Positions 1 through 11,249 of a stretch of 39,067 nucleotides of DNA are shown piece after piece. This DNA is from a bacterium (GTDB lineage Bacteria; Chloroflexota; Anaerolineae; Epilineales; Epilineaceae), in the NCBI GenBank assembly GCA_003576755.1, contig QEVT01000008.1, positions 1-39,067 on the forward strand, given 5' to 3'. The notes under the pieces are model-generated. The model saw only the letters and a list, made by a program, of their open reading frames with translations, was not told the origin of the DNA and made no database searches. Every line of letters begins with the position of its first letter. Within the stretch, counting starts at the first letter, position 1. The position numbers and the translations under genes are program-made.

Positions 1-3000
1 GTTCGGCACCTGCGCCTCCGGCAGGCTCGGCCCCCGCGCCCGGATCATCACCTTGGCCGGGCCGTCCTCGAGGATGAACCCGCCGATCATGATCTTGTCC
101 CCGACGTCCACGTAGCTGCGCGTCGAGATGTTCTTGAGGAAGCCGTCCCCGCCGATCTCGACCTCGCCCGGCGTGGCCGACGCCGGGATCTGCAGCGACA
201 CCGGCCGGGCGTTGTTCGCCAGCCGGAAGCGCTCGAACGCCACGGGGCTCTTGCCCGCCGCCTTGCCCTCGAACACGATCGTCCCCAGCACGCCGGTGCC
301 CGACTTGCCGACCGCCGGCCGCTGCTGCGTCATCGCGAACACGATCCGTCCGGCCGCGTTGTCGGCCTCGTTGAACACCACCTGCTGGTTGATCGGGTCG
401 AGGAACTCGCCGATCCGGATCTGCACGGGACCGTCGTTGGGGTTGGCGTCCTTGACGCGCACGACGGCCGGGTCGAACGTCAGCGCCATCGTGAACGCGT
501 ACAGGTCCTCGACGCCCTCGACCACGATGTCGACCGGAACCTCGCCCCCGACGCTGCCGCGCGCCGGCGACGGCTGGAGCCGGATCGTCGCGCCGCCTTG
601 TTGGGCCTTGGACGGGACGCGCCCGGCGGCCGCGCCGTCGCCGTCGAAGACGGGCACGCGATCGCCGGCGCGGTCGGTCGGCCGCCCGCCCAGGACCGGC
701 GTCTCGGACCACGGCATGGGCGCCGTGCGCCAGACGTTGAAGTACACGCCGGTGGTGTCGAGCACGTTGACCGCGTTGTTGTTGGTGATGTCGGCCGGCG
801 GCTCCCACAGCGGGTTCGGGTTGGCCGGGTTGAGCACGAGGTCGAGGTTGCGGCCGGCCGTCGCCATGTCCTCGGCCTCGACCACCAGGTCCTGGTTGAG
901 GTCGCCGGCGATCAGCTTCACCGACGGCGCGTCGGCCGTGTCCCCCGGCTTGGCGTTGGGCAAGTCGATCTTCCACTCGCTGCGCAGGTAGCTCATGTGG
1001 GTGGCGACCAGCGTCTGGCCGTTCTGGACGTTCTCGAGCCGCCAGTCGCCGGCGGCGTCGGTGGTCGCGCAGTTGGCCTCGACGCACACCGACGCACCGG
1101 CGTTGCCCATGCGCCGCTCGAGGATGACCCGGCCCTTGAGGTTGAAGGTCGGCTCCTTGGGCTTGTTGACCCCGATCACCCGGATCCGGCCGTTGCGCGC
1201 CGGGATCGGGATCTCGACCGACTGCGGGTCGGAGAAGACCACGCGATCGAAGCGCAGCGGCGAGGTGGCCGGCAACGTGCCCGCATAGTCCGAACGCCCT
1301 CGCAGCAGCATCGTGGCGAGCGTGCCGTCGCCGCTCTCGCCGTTCACGGCCCCCTCGAGCGTGAACGCGTAGCGGAACATGCCCAGCGCCGGATCGGCGA
1401 CGTTGACGAGCTCCTTGAAGCGGCTCAGGAACGCACCCTTGAGGATCTGGTTCCCCGGCCGCGCGGCGTCCATGTCGACGAACTCGATCAGCGACTCGTC
1501 GTAGTCGAGCGTGAACTGCCCGGCGTAGACGTTGTTGACGTTGAACACGCGGATCTCGACCGGTGTCGCCGCGCTGACGGTGGTCGTCGACGTGGGGGGG
1601 CTGAGGCACAGGCGCGGAATCCCCGGCGAGTTGGCCTCGATCAGGCCGAAGTCGAGCTCGTCGATTTCGCCGCCCTTCACGACCGTCACGTTGTAGTCGC
1701 CGCAGTACGGGTCGGTGAGGTCGTGGTCCCGAAGCTCGCCCGGGCCCACGCGATAGCGCCCCGGCGCCACGCGGGCCTCCCAGCGGCCGTTCTGGTCCGA
1801 CCGCACCTTGAGCACGTTGTCGCGCGCGTCGGTGATGTGAACCTCGTGCCCGGCGATGGGAAGGTCGGCCGGGTCGGGGTCGAGGTCGGTGCCATTGGAC
1901 CCGTTGACGTTGGCGTCCATGTAAACCATGCCGCGCAGCACCCCGAAGTCCGTGGCGGGCGGCACGAGGTTGATCTCGTAGAGGATGCCGCCGATCGGCA
2001 GGTTGCCGTCGATCGGGATTTGGACGACCTCGAACTTGTAGGTCTTCGGCCGGGTCACCTCCTCGCGCGCCGTCAAGCCCACGCTGAAGGGGTATTGGCG
2101 CAGCGCGACCATCGGGATGCCCTGCAGCCGCATCTCGCGGGGATGGGACATGCGGAGCTGGCTGTTGGTCACGGCCTGGAACCCCGCGCCGCGCCCGCCG
2201 GCATCGCGCCAGGCGCGCGCCAGGTCGGTGCCGAGATGCACCATCACCTCGTTGCGCTCCGGGAACGCATCCCGCTCGTCGGGTGGGACGCGGAACACCA
2301 GGTCGAACTGGCGGGTGCCGGCGGCGTCGGGGTTCATGGCCATGCCGTTGGCCGAATCGCTGCACGGGTTGCCGTCGGCCCGCTCGAACACCGGCCCGGG
2401 CCCGGTCGGCGTCGGCGTGGCGGGCGGAGACGACGGCGCGGTCGCCGTCGGCGTCGGCGTCGGACCGCAGTCACCCGCCAGGAGGTCCACGATGTTGACG
2501 TTGCGCCAGACGATGTTGTTGTTGTTGCGGACGTTGACGCCGATGTTGGTGCCTTCGGCATGCGCCATCGGGTCGCTCGACGACACCCATCGGGCGATCA
2601 GGCAGTAGTGGCCGGTCTGGTCGCTCGCGGGTGTCCATGTCGTCTCCGCGATCAACGTGCCCTGCGCGGGCAGCGTGAGCGGCACCGACGCGAACTCGTG
2701 CCACAGCGGGGCGCCGTTTGCGCCCGGGTTCCAGTTGAGGCCCGTCGAGGCGTGCGCCCAGTAGAGCTTGAGCGTGCCGGACTGCGACGTCGCGCTGTCG
2801 TTGTGCAGCTTGGTGTAGACGTAGTTGACGGCCGCGTTCTCGGGGTTCTGGTGCTGGTGGGGGAACTGCCGCTGCGGGTCTGGGGCGCTGCGGATCCAGA
2901 TGTACGGGCTCTTCCACATGTCCTCGCCCGCGGTCAGCGGATCGGGCTCTTCGCCGGAGTCCTTCCACGTGTCCTTCATCCACACATCGCCGTTCTTCGA

Positions 3001-4527
3001 CGCGGTGGGCCGGAACCCCGCGATGGTGCAGCGCGTGTTGGCGAAGCGCTTGGCGTTGTCTGCGTCACACTCGGTGGTGGGGACGACCCCCTTCTGACAC
3101 GCCGACGACGTCCCTTCGGCAATCCCGGTGGGGTGACCCATGTACGACACGCTCGGGTTCGACCAGAACGGGATCCGCAGGCAGCCGTGGCCGAGCTGCG
3201 CGTTGCAGCGGGTGTTGTAGCCCAGGATCGTGCGGAACTCACCGGGAATGCTGATGTGCGCCATGCGGTAGGTGGGCGCACTCTTCGGGCCTTCCTCGAA
3301 CCAGTCGTGGTGGCTGCCGAAGTTGTGGCCGAGCTCGTGCGCGAAGACGAGGCTGCTCGACGCACCCCCGCGGTCGAGGGCCGAGAACGCGAGGCTCTCG
3401 AAGCTGCTGCCGACGCTGTTCATCACCCACGCGATGCCGCCTCCCCCAGTGGCCGTCCACATCGAGACCAGGTCGGCACCGTACGTGTCGCGCAAGGTAT
3501 GAACGTCGTCAAGTTGCCCATCGGCCTTGTCCGTGAGACGCGTGAGGTCGGTGCTCAGGTTGCCGGTCTCGGCGTAGGCGACCTCCGCCACATGGACCAG
3601 GCTGAGCTGTACGTCCACCAGGCTGTTGACGAAGGCCTGGTTCACGGTGGCCACGCCGTTGTACACCTCGGCGACCATCGCGTCGGTGCTGCCGGCCTCC
3701 GCCCGCGCGTCGTCGGTGTAGACGACCATGACGTCGAAGTTGCTGCAATCGACGGCGTCCGCCCCGTCGGCCGTGTCCGCCGTGGTGTCCGCCGCGTGGG
3801 TGTGCCCCGCTTCGGCCGCGTGGGTGTGCGCCGTGCCGTCCGCATGGGTGTGCGCGTACGCCTGGCCGGGGGTGTGGACACGATCGGCGTGCCCGTCGTC
3901 GGCAGGCGCGCCGGCGCCGGGCGCGGCCGCGCGGGCGCGGGTCGTCGTCGACGCCGGGCGCGCCTGCGTGCCCAGGTGACCGGAGGTCTCGGCCGTGCCG
4001 GTGTCCGGATCGACGTGGGTGTCGCGCGTCGGCTGCGCGTCGTCGTCGACGTCGGCGATCACGTGGATCCCGTCGCGCACGTACGTCAGCGTGAACAGCC
4101 GGCCATCGCCGACGCGCACGTCGGCGATGGCCACGTCGCCGACCGTCGTGATGAGCGCCCACGACCCCTCGATCTCGGTATGGCCGTACCACGTGAAGCC
4201 GCGCGCCGTGGCCGGCTCGATGCGGTGGCGCGTGGCCGTGACGGTGGTGTCGGGGAACAGGTTCAGCGCCAGCGTCTGATGGGCGTCCGGGTCGCGCAGC
4301 TGCGCGAGGTCGACCCGCACGAAGCGGTGCCGCCGCACCCACGGCGCGTCGCGGAAGTCGGGCGCCCCGGGCCAGGCGGGCACCTCGACGAACAGCGGCC
4401 CGCGCACGGCCGGGGCCGCCAGGCCCGTGACGGCGGGTCGGGCTTGCGCCGAGCCCGCCTGCAGCAGCACGGTGAACAGCGACAACACGGCCAGCGCGAA
4501 CCGCTGGCGACTTCGATCAAGTCTCAC
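1..4527 (-). CDS. Secreted reprolysin-type (M12B) metalloprotease with cohesin/dockerin-like modules, 3' end missing
   Basis: The frame is open from a GTG at 4527 (AAAGGAG 8 bases before it) to the left edge, at least 1509 codons. Residues 1-30 are a signal peptide (Arg-rich start, hydrophobic LAVLSLFTVLLQ, then AQA). Around 225-245 lies a His-rich tract with three HTHA units. The zinc peptidase domain follows: HELGHNFGSHHD from residue 397 is the HExxHxxGxxHD motif of reprolysins/adamalysins, with a Met-turn candidate (SYMGHP) at Met463. After a Thr/Pro linker (about 690-710) come a SdrD-B-like beta domain (about 870-935), a cohesin-like beta domain (about 975-1070), a dockerin-like pair with GDLNQD and DITNNN (about 1200-1250), a second cohesin-like domain (about 1313 on), and a final module ending in IRARGPSL. 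It probably degrades extracellular protein. Catalytic class is secure from the motif; substrates are unknown. The tail modules are assigned by eye. Long opposite-strand frames here are shadows. Confidence 0.9.
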   Translation of the reverse strand, partial: MRLDRSRQRFALAVLSLFTVLLQAGSAQARPAVTGLAAPAVRGPLFVEVPAWPGAPDFRDAPWVRRHRFVRVDLAQLRDPDAHQTLALNLFPDTTVTATRHRIEPATARGFTWYGHTEIEGSWALITTVGDVAIADVRVGDGRLFTLTYVRDGIHVIADVDDDAQPTRDTHVDPDTGTAETSGHLGTQARPASTTTRARAAAPGAGAPADDGHADRVHTPGQAYAHTHADGTAHTHAAEAGHTHAADTTADTADGADAVDCSNFDVMVVYTDDARAEAGSTDAMVAEVYNGVATVNQAFVNSLVDVQLSLVHVAEVAYAETGNLSTDLTRLTDKADGQLDDVHTLRDTYGADLVSMWTATGGGGIAWVMNSVGSSFESLAFSALDRGGASSSLVFAHELGHNFGSHHDWFEEGPKSAPTYRMAHISIPGEFRTILGYNTRCNAQLGHGCLRIPFWSNPSVSYMGHPTGIAEGTSSACQKGVVPTTECDADNAKRFANTRCTIAGFRPTASKNGDVWMKDTWKDSGEEPDPLTAGEDMWKSPYIWIRSAPDPQRQFPHQHQNPENAAVNYVYTKLHNDSATSQSGTLKLYWAHASTGLNWNPGANGAPLWHEFASVPLTLPAQGTLIAETTWTPASDQTGHYCLIARWVSSSDPMAHAEGTNIGVNVRNNNNIVWRNVNIVDLLAGDCGPTPTPTATAPSSPPATPTPTGPGPVFERADGNPCSDSANGMAMNPDAAGTRQFDLVFRVPPDERDAFPERNEVMVHLGTDLARAWRDAGGRGAGFQAVTNSQLRMSHPREMRLQGIPMVALRQYPFSVGLTAREEVTRPKTYKFEVVQIPIDGNLPIGGILYEINLVPPATDFGVLRGMVYMDANVNGSNGTDLDPDPADLPIAGHEVHITDARDNVLKVRSDQNGRWEARVAPGRYRVGPGELRDHDLTDPYCGDYNVTVVKGGEIDELDFGLIEANSPGIPRLCLSPPTSTTTVSAATPVEIRVFNVNNVYAGQFTLDYDESLIEFVDMDAARPGNQILKGAFLSRFKELVNVADPALGMFRYAFTLEGAVNGESGDGTLATMLLRGRSDYAGTLPATSPLRFDRVVFSDPQSVEIPIPARNGRIRVIGVNKPKEPTFNLKGRVILERRMGNAGASVCVEANCATTDAAGDWRLENVQNGQTLVATHMSYLRSEWKIDLPNAKPGDTADAPSVKLIAGDLNQDLVVEAEDMATAGRNLDLVLNPANPNPLWEPPADITNNNAVNVLDTTGVYFNVWRTAPMPWSETPVLGGRPTDRAGDRVPVFDGDGAAAGRVPSKAQQGGATIRLQPSPARGSVGGEVPVDIVVEGVEDLYAFTMALTFDPAVVRVKDANPNDGPVQIRIGEFLDPINQQVVFNEADNAAGRIVFAMTQQRPAVGKSGTGVLGTIVFEGKAAGKSPVAFERFRLANNARPVSLQIPASATPGEVEIGGDGFLKNISTRSYVDVGDKIMIGGFILEDGPAKVMIRARGPSLPEAQVPN

Positions 4528-4696
4528 GGCGTGGCTCCTTTCGGGAACGATGGTCGGCATGGGATGCCGTGGGCCGGCCGACGGGGCCAGGCGATCACAT
4601 GGGGTCGACGCCATTGCGCGAACCCGGGCCCAGTGTGTGCCGCGGCGTCGCCGCGTTCCTGAGCCCGAGCTGTGGTCGCCCTGAGTCGCAACGGTC

Positions 4697-4733
4697 ACTC
4701 CCCCGCGTGCAAAGCATCTGCACGCGGGGGAGT
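4697..4733. terminator. Perfect 15-bp hairpin, terminator-like
   Basis: Positions 4697-4711 (ACTCCCCCGCGTGCA) are the exact reverse complement of 4719-4733, with a 7-base loop. No T-run follows on either strand, so classical Rho-independent termination is not proven. Its place after the SbnI/SerK-like gene and before the protease fits a transcript end. Confidence 0.55.
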
Positions 4734-4949
4734 CTAAGGAGAGGGTGTCGTGGGCGCGTCTCGCCACCGTCTCCACGCGCTCTCGATTGACACCGAGGGT
4801 GGGCGGAATCGGACGTCGGCCGGGGGGTGCCGAGGCGAATCGGACGTCGACAGCGCGTACGAGCGTCGCAGGATGACGCTGCGCGCGCGCCGCCTTTCAG
4901 GGCACGACCCACCCCGGTAGCGGCACCGTTGCACGACGGGTGTGCGGCT

Positions 4950-5008
4950 TGGGACCGCGGGCTTCCTGCCCGCCCACGGAGTTTGCGGGCTGGAAGCCCG
5001 CGGTCCCA
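4950..5008. repeat. Long imperfect hairpin with TGGGACCGCG arms
   Basis: Positions 4950-4966 pair perfectly with 4992-5008 (17 bp). After one T/T mismatch, 4968-4973 (GCCCGC) pair with 4985-4990, leaving an 11-base loop. It lies 72 bases beyond the stop of the minus-strand SbnI/SerK-like gene. The outer arm TGGGACCGCG recurs in the hairpin at 38603-38640, which suggests a dispersed REP-like family. It may also act as a transcript end. Confidence 0.65.
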
Positions 5009-5079
5009 GGGATGGCGTCTCCCTCGGCGTGCGGTGGCACACCCTCAGCGCGGGGTGTCACCCCCGCGGCGCACGCCCC

Positions 5080-5924
5080 TCACTCGTCGTAGAGCACCGT
5101 CGTCTCTTCGTAGATCCGGATCTCGCGCGACTGGAGCTTGTGGCGCGTCCACTCGGCCAGCCAGCGGTTCTTCTCGGAGAGCTGGGTGTCGCTCCACAGG
5201 AACGCGAGCTCGGTGTTGGTGCGCAGGGCGCGGTGCGGGATCACGTGGCGCGTGATGCCGGTGGGCAGCTTGAGGTCGCGCCGCGCCAGGTCGACGATGT
5301 CGGCCGGCCGGTAGGTCGGGAAGACCACCAGCCCGGCGATGTCGTCGTAGAACGGCGCCAGGTCGGCGATGGCGTCGGTCTGGACGCGGTGGATGTTGGC
5401 GCGGCCCTTGTAGACCGCCACCGCCGCGCGCAGCAGGCGTGTCCGCTCCTCGAGCCCGTCGCCGTCCGCCGGCGCCCGCCCGCCGTCGAGCTCGAACACC
5501 CGGCCGTCCGGCGTCACGAGGTAGGCGATGGCCGCCCCCGCCCCGAGCGCCCGGCGCGCGTCGTCGAGGCGCGACGGCCGGACCTCCAGCCCGTCGATCT
5601 CGCGGATCGCCGAAAGGAGCCGCCCGCCGTCGGTGCCGGCGACGAGGTGGAACCACGTCTCGAGCGCCACGCGGCCGTAGTCGACGACCTGCACCACGAC
5701 GTCCGGCACGCCCAGCCGCCGCAGCGCGCTGACCCGGTTGGCGCCGTCGAGCACGACCCGGCGCCGGTCGTCGAGCTGCGCCACGATGGGCGGGTTCTTG
5801 ACCACGCCCTCGGCCTGCAGGCGCTGCACCAGCGCCGAGATGCGGCGGTCGTCGGCCTCTTCGTGCAGGACCACGTCCGCCATGGCGACGACCCGCAGGT
5901 CCGGCAGGTCGATGCCGGCGCCCG

Positions 5925-5928
<4 letters not shown>
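5080..5928 (-). CDS. ParB/Srx-fold protein of the SbnI/SerK type, putative free-serine kinase
   Basis: 282 aa. The GTG start at 5928 is chosen because it overlaps the upstream PLP-enzyme stop (GTGA), indicating coupled translation. The N-terminal third is a ParB-like domain: ALVQRLQAEGVVKNPPIV followed by VLDGANRVSALRRLG. LHEE at residues 21-24 lies where SbnI and the archaeal serine kinase SerK carry their catalytic glutamate. In those proteins this fold phosphorylates free L-serine to O-phosphoserine for a neighbouring PLP enzyme. The same pairing here supports serine kinase activity, giving the next enzyme its substrate. It is unlikely to be a partition protein: there is no parA and no clear DNA-binding helix-turn-helix. 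Function is inferred from fold and context. Confidence 0.7.
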
Positions 5929-7364
<1,436 letters not shown>

Positions 7365-7401
7365 GAGCCTCTCCTCGGTCCGCGGCCATCCCGCCGGCCG
7401 A

Positions 7402-7430
7402 ATTCTACCACCCGCCCCGGGCCGGTCCAA
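7402..7430 (-). promoter_or_regulatory. Possible promoter of the PLP-enzyme/SerK-like operon
   Basis: On the minus strand, TTGGAC (7430-7425), a 17-base spacer, then TAGAAT (7407-7402), 38 bases before the start codon. The -10 is good and the -35 is weak. The rest of the divergent gap to the methyltransferase at 7619 shows only an isolated TACAAT at 7547-7552. Confidence 0.4.
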
Positions 7431-7618
7431 GGGCATCGCCAAGCACGGGGCGGCGTGCCGCGCGCGTGGGCGCGGAGGCCGTCGTCGACGTGCGCGCAGC
7501 GGCACTCCGGACGCTGCGCCATGGCCGGGATCGGGCGCGCCGGCGGTACAATTGCGCGACACACCATGGCGATGCCCCACCAGACGACGACCTCGCCGCG
7601 CCTTCCGGCGGCCGCGGC

Positions 7619-8359
7619 ATGACGCCCAGCGAGTACACCACGCTCGCGCGGGTCGAAGCCTCGCACTGGTGGTACGCCGGCATGCGGCGGATCGCCGAGC
7701 AGATGCTGCGCGAGATCGACCTGCCGCCCTGCGCGCGCGTGCTCGACGCGGGCTGCGGCGCGGGCGGGGCGCTGGCCTGGCTCGGCGCGTTCGGGTCCCC
7801 GTACGGCATCGACATCCACCCGCTCGCCGCCCGCTACGCCGCCGCCGCGTGCCCGCGCGTCGCGGCGGCCTCGGTGCACGCGCTGCCGTTCGCCGACGGC
7901 ACGTTCGACGCCGTCACGTCGTTCGACGTGCTGTACCACCTGGCGGTGCGCGACGACGAGGCGGCGCTGGCCGAGATGGTGCGCGTCCTGCGCCCGCCGG
8001 CGCGCGGCGCGGCGGGCGGCTGGCTCGTGATCCGCGTCCCGGCGCACGACTGGCTGCGGCGGGCCCACGACCGCCACGTGCAGACCCGGCACCGCTACGG
8101 CCGGCGCGAGCTGCACGACAAGCTGTCGGCGGCGGGCCTCGAGGTGGTGCGGCTCACGCCGGTGGGCGCGACCCTGCTGCCGGGCGCCATGGCGCGCTGG
8201 CTCACGCAGCGCTCGGGCGATCCCCGGTCCGACGTGGTGCTGCCCCCGGCCCCGGTCAACCACCTCCTCGAGATGCTGCTGACGGCCGAAGCGGCCTGGC
8301 TGCGGAAGCGCGACCTGCCCATGGGCCTGAGCCTGATCGCGCTCGGCCGGCGGCGATGA
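7619..8359 (+). CDS. Class I SAM-dependent methyltransferase
   Basis: 246 aa. The SAM-binding motif I is VLDAGCGAGGALAWLG, followed by an acidic strand (YGIDIHP), the post-motif FADGTFDAVTSFDVLYHL, and MVRVLRP at strand 5, the standard Methyltransf_11 order. The ATG at 7619 is preferred because the protein then starts just before the conserved EASHWWYAGMRR segment, although the ribosome-binding site is poor. A longer in-frame start at 7466 would add an unlike, Arg-rich leader. The C-terminal helix-rich part (VNHLLEMLLTAEAAWL) is seen in methyltransferases next to glycosyl or lipid genes. The acceptor is unknown. It overlaps the next gene by ATGA. Confidence 0.8.
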   Translation: MTPSEYTTLARVEASHWWYAGMRRIAEQMLREIDLPPCARVLDAGCGAGGALAWLGAFGSPYGIDIHPLAARYAAAACPRVAAASVHALPFADGTFDAVTSFDVLYHLAVRDDEAALAEMVRVLRPPARGAAGGWLVIRVPAHDWLRRAHDRHVQTRHRYGRRELHDKLSAAGLEVVRLTPVGATLLPGAMARWLTQRSGDPRSDVVLPPAPVNHLLEMLLTAEAAWLRKRDLPMGLSLIALGRRR

Positions 8360-9183
8360 CCCCGCGCCCTGGCAGGCCGGCGCTGCCTGCCGTCCGCCCG
8401 CGCCTTGTCGCCACGGACCTCGACGGGACGCTCCTGGCGCCCGACGAGACCGTGACGCCGCGGACGCGGCGGGCGCTGGACCGTGCGCGCCGGTCTGGGC
8501 TGCCGGTGCTGCTCGTCACCGGCCGCCCGCCGCGCTGGATGGCCGAGCCGGTGGCCGAGACGGGTGTGCCCGGCCCCGTGATCTGCGCCAACGGCGCCAT
8601 CGTCTACGACCCGGCGGCGGGAGCGATCCTGCAGCACGCCACGCTGGCCTCCGCGGTGGCGGCGCGCCTGGTCGTCGGCCTGCGCGCCGCCGCGCCGGGA
8701 ACGACGTTCGCGTGCGAGATGGGCCTGGCCTACGGCCGCGAGCCGGGCTACGCGCCGCTGCGCCTGCCGCTGCCCGACCGGGTGCGGGTGGGCGATGCGC
8801 TCGACCTCGTGGCCGGGCCCGTGACCAAGCTCCTGGTGCGCCATCCCGGCCGCGCCGTCGAGGCGTTGGCCGCGGCCGCCGAGGCGCTGGCCGGGGCCGA
8901 CGCCGAGGTCACGTGGTCGACCCCGCACCTGGTGGAGATTCACGGCGCCGGCGTCACCAAGGCCAGCGCCCTCGCGCGCTGGTGCGCGGCGGCCGGCATC
9001 CACCGCAGCGAGGTCGTGGCGTTCGGCGACATGCCCAACGACCTCGCGATGCTGCGCTGGGCGGGCACGGGCGTGGCGGTGGCCAACGCCCACCCCGACG
9101 TGCTCGCGGCCGCCGACGCGGTGACGGCGTCCAACGCCGACGACGGGGTGGCGGCCTACCTCGAGGCGCTGCTGTCGGGCTGA
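8356..9183 (+). CDS. Cof-type HAD-superfamily hydrolase
   Basis: 275 aa. HAD motif I is DLDGTLL (nucleophile and acid Asp), motif II is the Thr of LLVTGRP, motif III is the Lys of GVTKASAL, and motif IV is GDMPNDLAML. A large C2B cap domain lies between motifs II and III, as in Cof/YbjI-type sugar-phosphate or nucleotide phosphatases. Translation is coupled to the methyltransferase (ATGA overlap). It ends 16 bases from the convergent KUP gene. The substrate is unknown. Confidence 0.85.
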   Translation: MTPRPGRPALPAVRPRLVATDLDGTLLAPDETVTPRTRRALDRARRSGLPVLLVTGRPPRWMAEPVAETGVPGPVICANGAIVYDPAAGAILQHATLASAVAARLVVGLRAAAPGTTFACEMGLAYGREPGYAPLRLPLPDRVRVGDALDLVAGPVTKLLVRHPGRAVEALAAAAEALAGADAEVTWSTPHLVEIHGAGVTKASALARWCAAAGIHRSEVVAFGDMPNDLAMLRWAGTGVAVANAHPDVLAAADAVTASNADDGVAAYLEALLSG

Positions 9184-9199
9184 CGCGCGGCGTTCCGGC

Positions 9200-11152
9200 C
9201 TAGAGCTCGACCGTCTCGCCGAGCTCGACGACCTGGCTGGGCGGCAGCCCGAAGTAGTCGCTGGCGCTGCGGGCGTTGCGCGCCATGATCACGAAGAGGT
9301 TCTCGCGCCACAGCGCCAGGCCCGGCGCCGGCGTGGCCGCCAGCGTCTCGCGGCCGAGGAAGTAGCTGACGGCCTCCGGGATGATGCGCGGCTCGGGCAG
9401 GAGGCGCAGGGCCTCGGGCACGTCGGGCGTCTCCATGAAGCCGTACCGCAGCCGGACGCGGTAGAAGTCGTGGGCGATCTCCTCGACCTCCGCGCGCCGG
9501 TCGGCGGGCACGCGCGGCACGTCCGCGGTGATGATGTGGACGATGATGTTGCGCCGGTGCAGCACGTGGTTGTGCTCGAGGTTGCGCTGCAGCGCCGGCG
9601 GCACGCCCTGGGGGTTGCTGAACAGGAACACCGCCGTGCCCGGCACCCGCATCGGCGGCGCCACCTCGATCTCGGCCAGGAACGTGCGCAGCGACCCCAT
9701 GCGCCGGCGCAGCCGGTCGCTCAGGAGCTCGCGGCCCCGCTTCCATGTCGACATCAGGACGAACAGGATGGCCGCCAGGCTGAGCGGCAGCCACCCGCCC
9801 TGGACCACCTTGGTCAGGTTGGCCCCGAAGAACGCCCCGTCGATGACGAGGAACGGCACGCACACCGCCAGCGCGCGCGCCTTGCCCCACTTCCAGCGGT
9901 GCCGCGCCACGACGTAGAGCAGCAGCGTGGTGATCACCATCGTCGACGTCACGGCGATGCCGTAGGCCGCCGCCAGGCTGCTCGACGACCGGAAGCCGAG
10001 CACGACGGCGACGCACGCCAGCATGAGCATCCAGTTCACGTCCGGGATGTAGATCTGGCCGCGCGTCTCGGCCGAGGTGTGGTGGATGTCGAGGCGTGGG
10101 CTGAAGCCGAGCTGGACGGCCTGCATGGTCAGCGAGAACGCGCCGGAGATCAACGCCTGCGAGGCGATGACGGTGGCGGCGGTGGCCAGGAGCACGAGCG
10201 GCACGAGCGCCCACTCCGGCGCGAGGTGGAAGAACGGGTGCTCGGTGGCGTCGGCGTCGACGAGCAGGAGCGCGCCCTGCCCGAAGTAGTTGAGGAGAAG
10301 CGCCGGCAGCACCACGACGAACCACGAGATCCGGATCGGGCGGGGGCCGAAGTGCCCCATGTCGGCGTACAGCGCCTCGCCGCCGGTGACGACCAGGAAA
10401 ACGGTGCCCAGGAGCACGAAGCCCGTCCAGCCGTTGGCGGCGAAGAACGTCGCGGCGTGGACGGGGTTGACCGCCCCGAGCACGTCGGGGCGCTGGAGGA
10501 TGTGCGGGACCCCGAGGACGCCGAGGGTGACGAACCACACCAGCGTGATGGGGCCGAACACCTTGCCGACCCCGGCGGTGCCGCGGCTCTGGATCGAGAA
10601 CAGCGCCACGAGGATGGCGATGGTGATGGGCACGATGTAGGGCTCGAACACCGGCGTGACCACGCCGAGCCCCTCGACGGCGCTCAGCACCGAGATCGCC
10701 GGGGTAATGACCCCGTCGCCGTAGAGCAGCGCCGCCCCGAAGAGCCCGAGGCCGACGACCCACCACCCCCGCTCGCTGAGCCGCCCGCGGGCGGGGATCA
10801 CCAGCGCGGTCAGCGCGAGGATGCCGCCCTCGCCGTGGTTGTCGGCGCGCAGGACGATGGCGAGGTACTTGACCGAGATGACGACGACGAGCGACCAGAA
10901 GATCAGCGACAGGACGCCGAGGACGTTCTCGTGCCCCACCGGGACGGCGTGCGGGCCCTCGAAGCACTCCCGAATGGCGTAGAGCGGGCTCGTGCCGATG
11001 TCGCCGAACACCACGCCCAGGGCAGCGACGCAGAGCGCTGCCAGGCCCGCGCCGCCCGCGCCGTGCGGGTGGCTGTCGGCGTCGGAGGTGCGGCCGGCAT
11101 CGAGGGCGGCGCCGGCGTCGGTGGTGGCGCCGGCGGGCTGGGTGGCGGACAT
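9200..11152 (-). CDS. kup: KUP/HAK/KT-family potassium uptake protein
   Basis: 650 aa. The start at 11152 (MSATQPAG) has GAGAGA upstream; an ATG eleven codons earlier lacks a ribosome-binding site. About twelve hydrophobic segments fill the first 470 residues. The family signature begins with GVVFGDIGTSPLYAIRE and continues with HGEGGILAL and ALLYGDGVITPAISVLSAVEG. A soluble C-terminal tail follows, with FYRVRLRYGFMETPDVPEAL. KUP proteins import potassium with protons. The N-terminal 45 or so residues (Ala/Asp/Gly-rich with SHPHGAGG) are longer than usual. It stands alone and is not linked to the aromatic cluster. Confidence 0.95.
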   Translation of the reverse strand: MSATQPAGATTDAGAALDAGRTSDADSHPHGAGGAGLAALCVAALGVVFGDIGTSPLYAIRECFEGPHAVPVGHENVLGVLSLIFWSLVVVISVKYLAIVLRADNHGEGGILALTALVIPARGRLSERGWWVVGLGLFGAALLYGDGVITPAISVLSAVEGLGVVTPVFEPYIVPITIAILVALFSIQSRGTAGVGKVFGPITLVWFVTLGVLGVPHILQRPDVLGAVNPVHAATFFAANGWTGFVLLGTVFLVVTGGEALYADMGHFGPRPIRISWFVVVLPALLLNYFGQGALLLVDADATEHPFFHLAPEWALVPLVLLATAATVIASQALISGAFSLTMQAVQLGFSPRLDIHHTSAETRGQIYIPDVNWMLMLACVAVVLGFRSSSSLAAAYGIAVTSTMVITTLLLYVVARHRWKWGKARALAVCVPFLVIDGAFFGANLTKVVQGGWLPLSLAAILFVLMSTWKRGRELLSDRLRRRMGSLRTFLAEIEVAPPMRVPGTAVFLFSNPQGVPPALQRNLEHNHVLHRRNIIVHIITADVPRVPADRRAEVEEIAHDFYRVRLRYGFMETPDVPEALRLLPEPRIIPEAVSYFLGRETLAATPAPGLALWRENLFVIMARNARSASDYFGLPPSQVVELGETVEL

Positions 11153-11249
11153 GGCAGGTGTCTCTCGGGGCTGACGAGCGGGCATGCGGCGGAAGCGGGG
11201 TTCACGGGCCCGCGGCCGGGCGGCGTCGGCTCAGGCGCGCCGGCAGCCG

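Larger units (their letters stand above)
4528..5079. other. Intergenic region of 552 bases with two long hairpins
   Basis: It separates two minus-strand genes, lying downstream of the SbnI/SerK-like gene and upstream of the protease. I find no convincing gene. It holds two near-perfect inverted repeats, at 4697-4733 and 4950-5008, described separately. The only other signal is the AAAGGAG ribosome-binding site of the protease at about 4535-4541. I see no confident promoter for the protease. Confidence 0.6.

Noticed and set aside
598..4662. 1354-codon open frame on the plus strand
   Set aside because: It is antisense to the protease, whose motifs (HExxH, signal peptide) are clear. The Arg/His/Val-rich translation is typical of a high-GC shadow.
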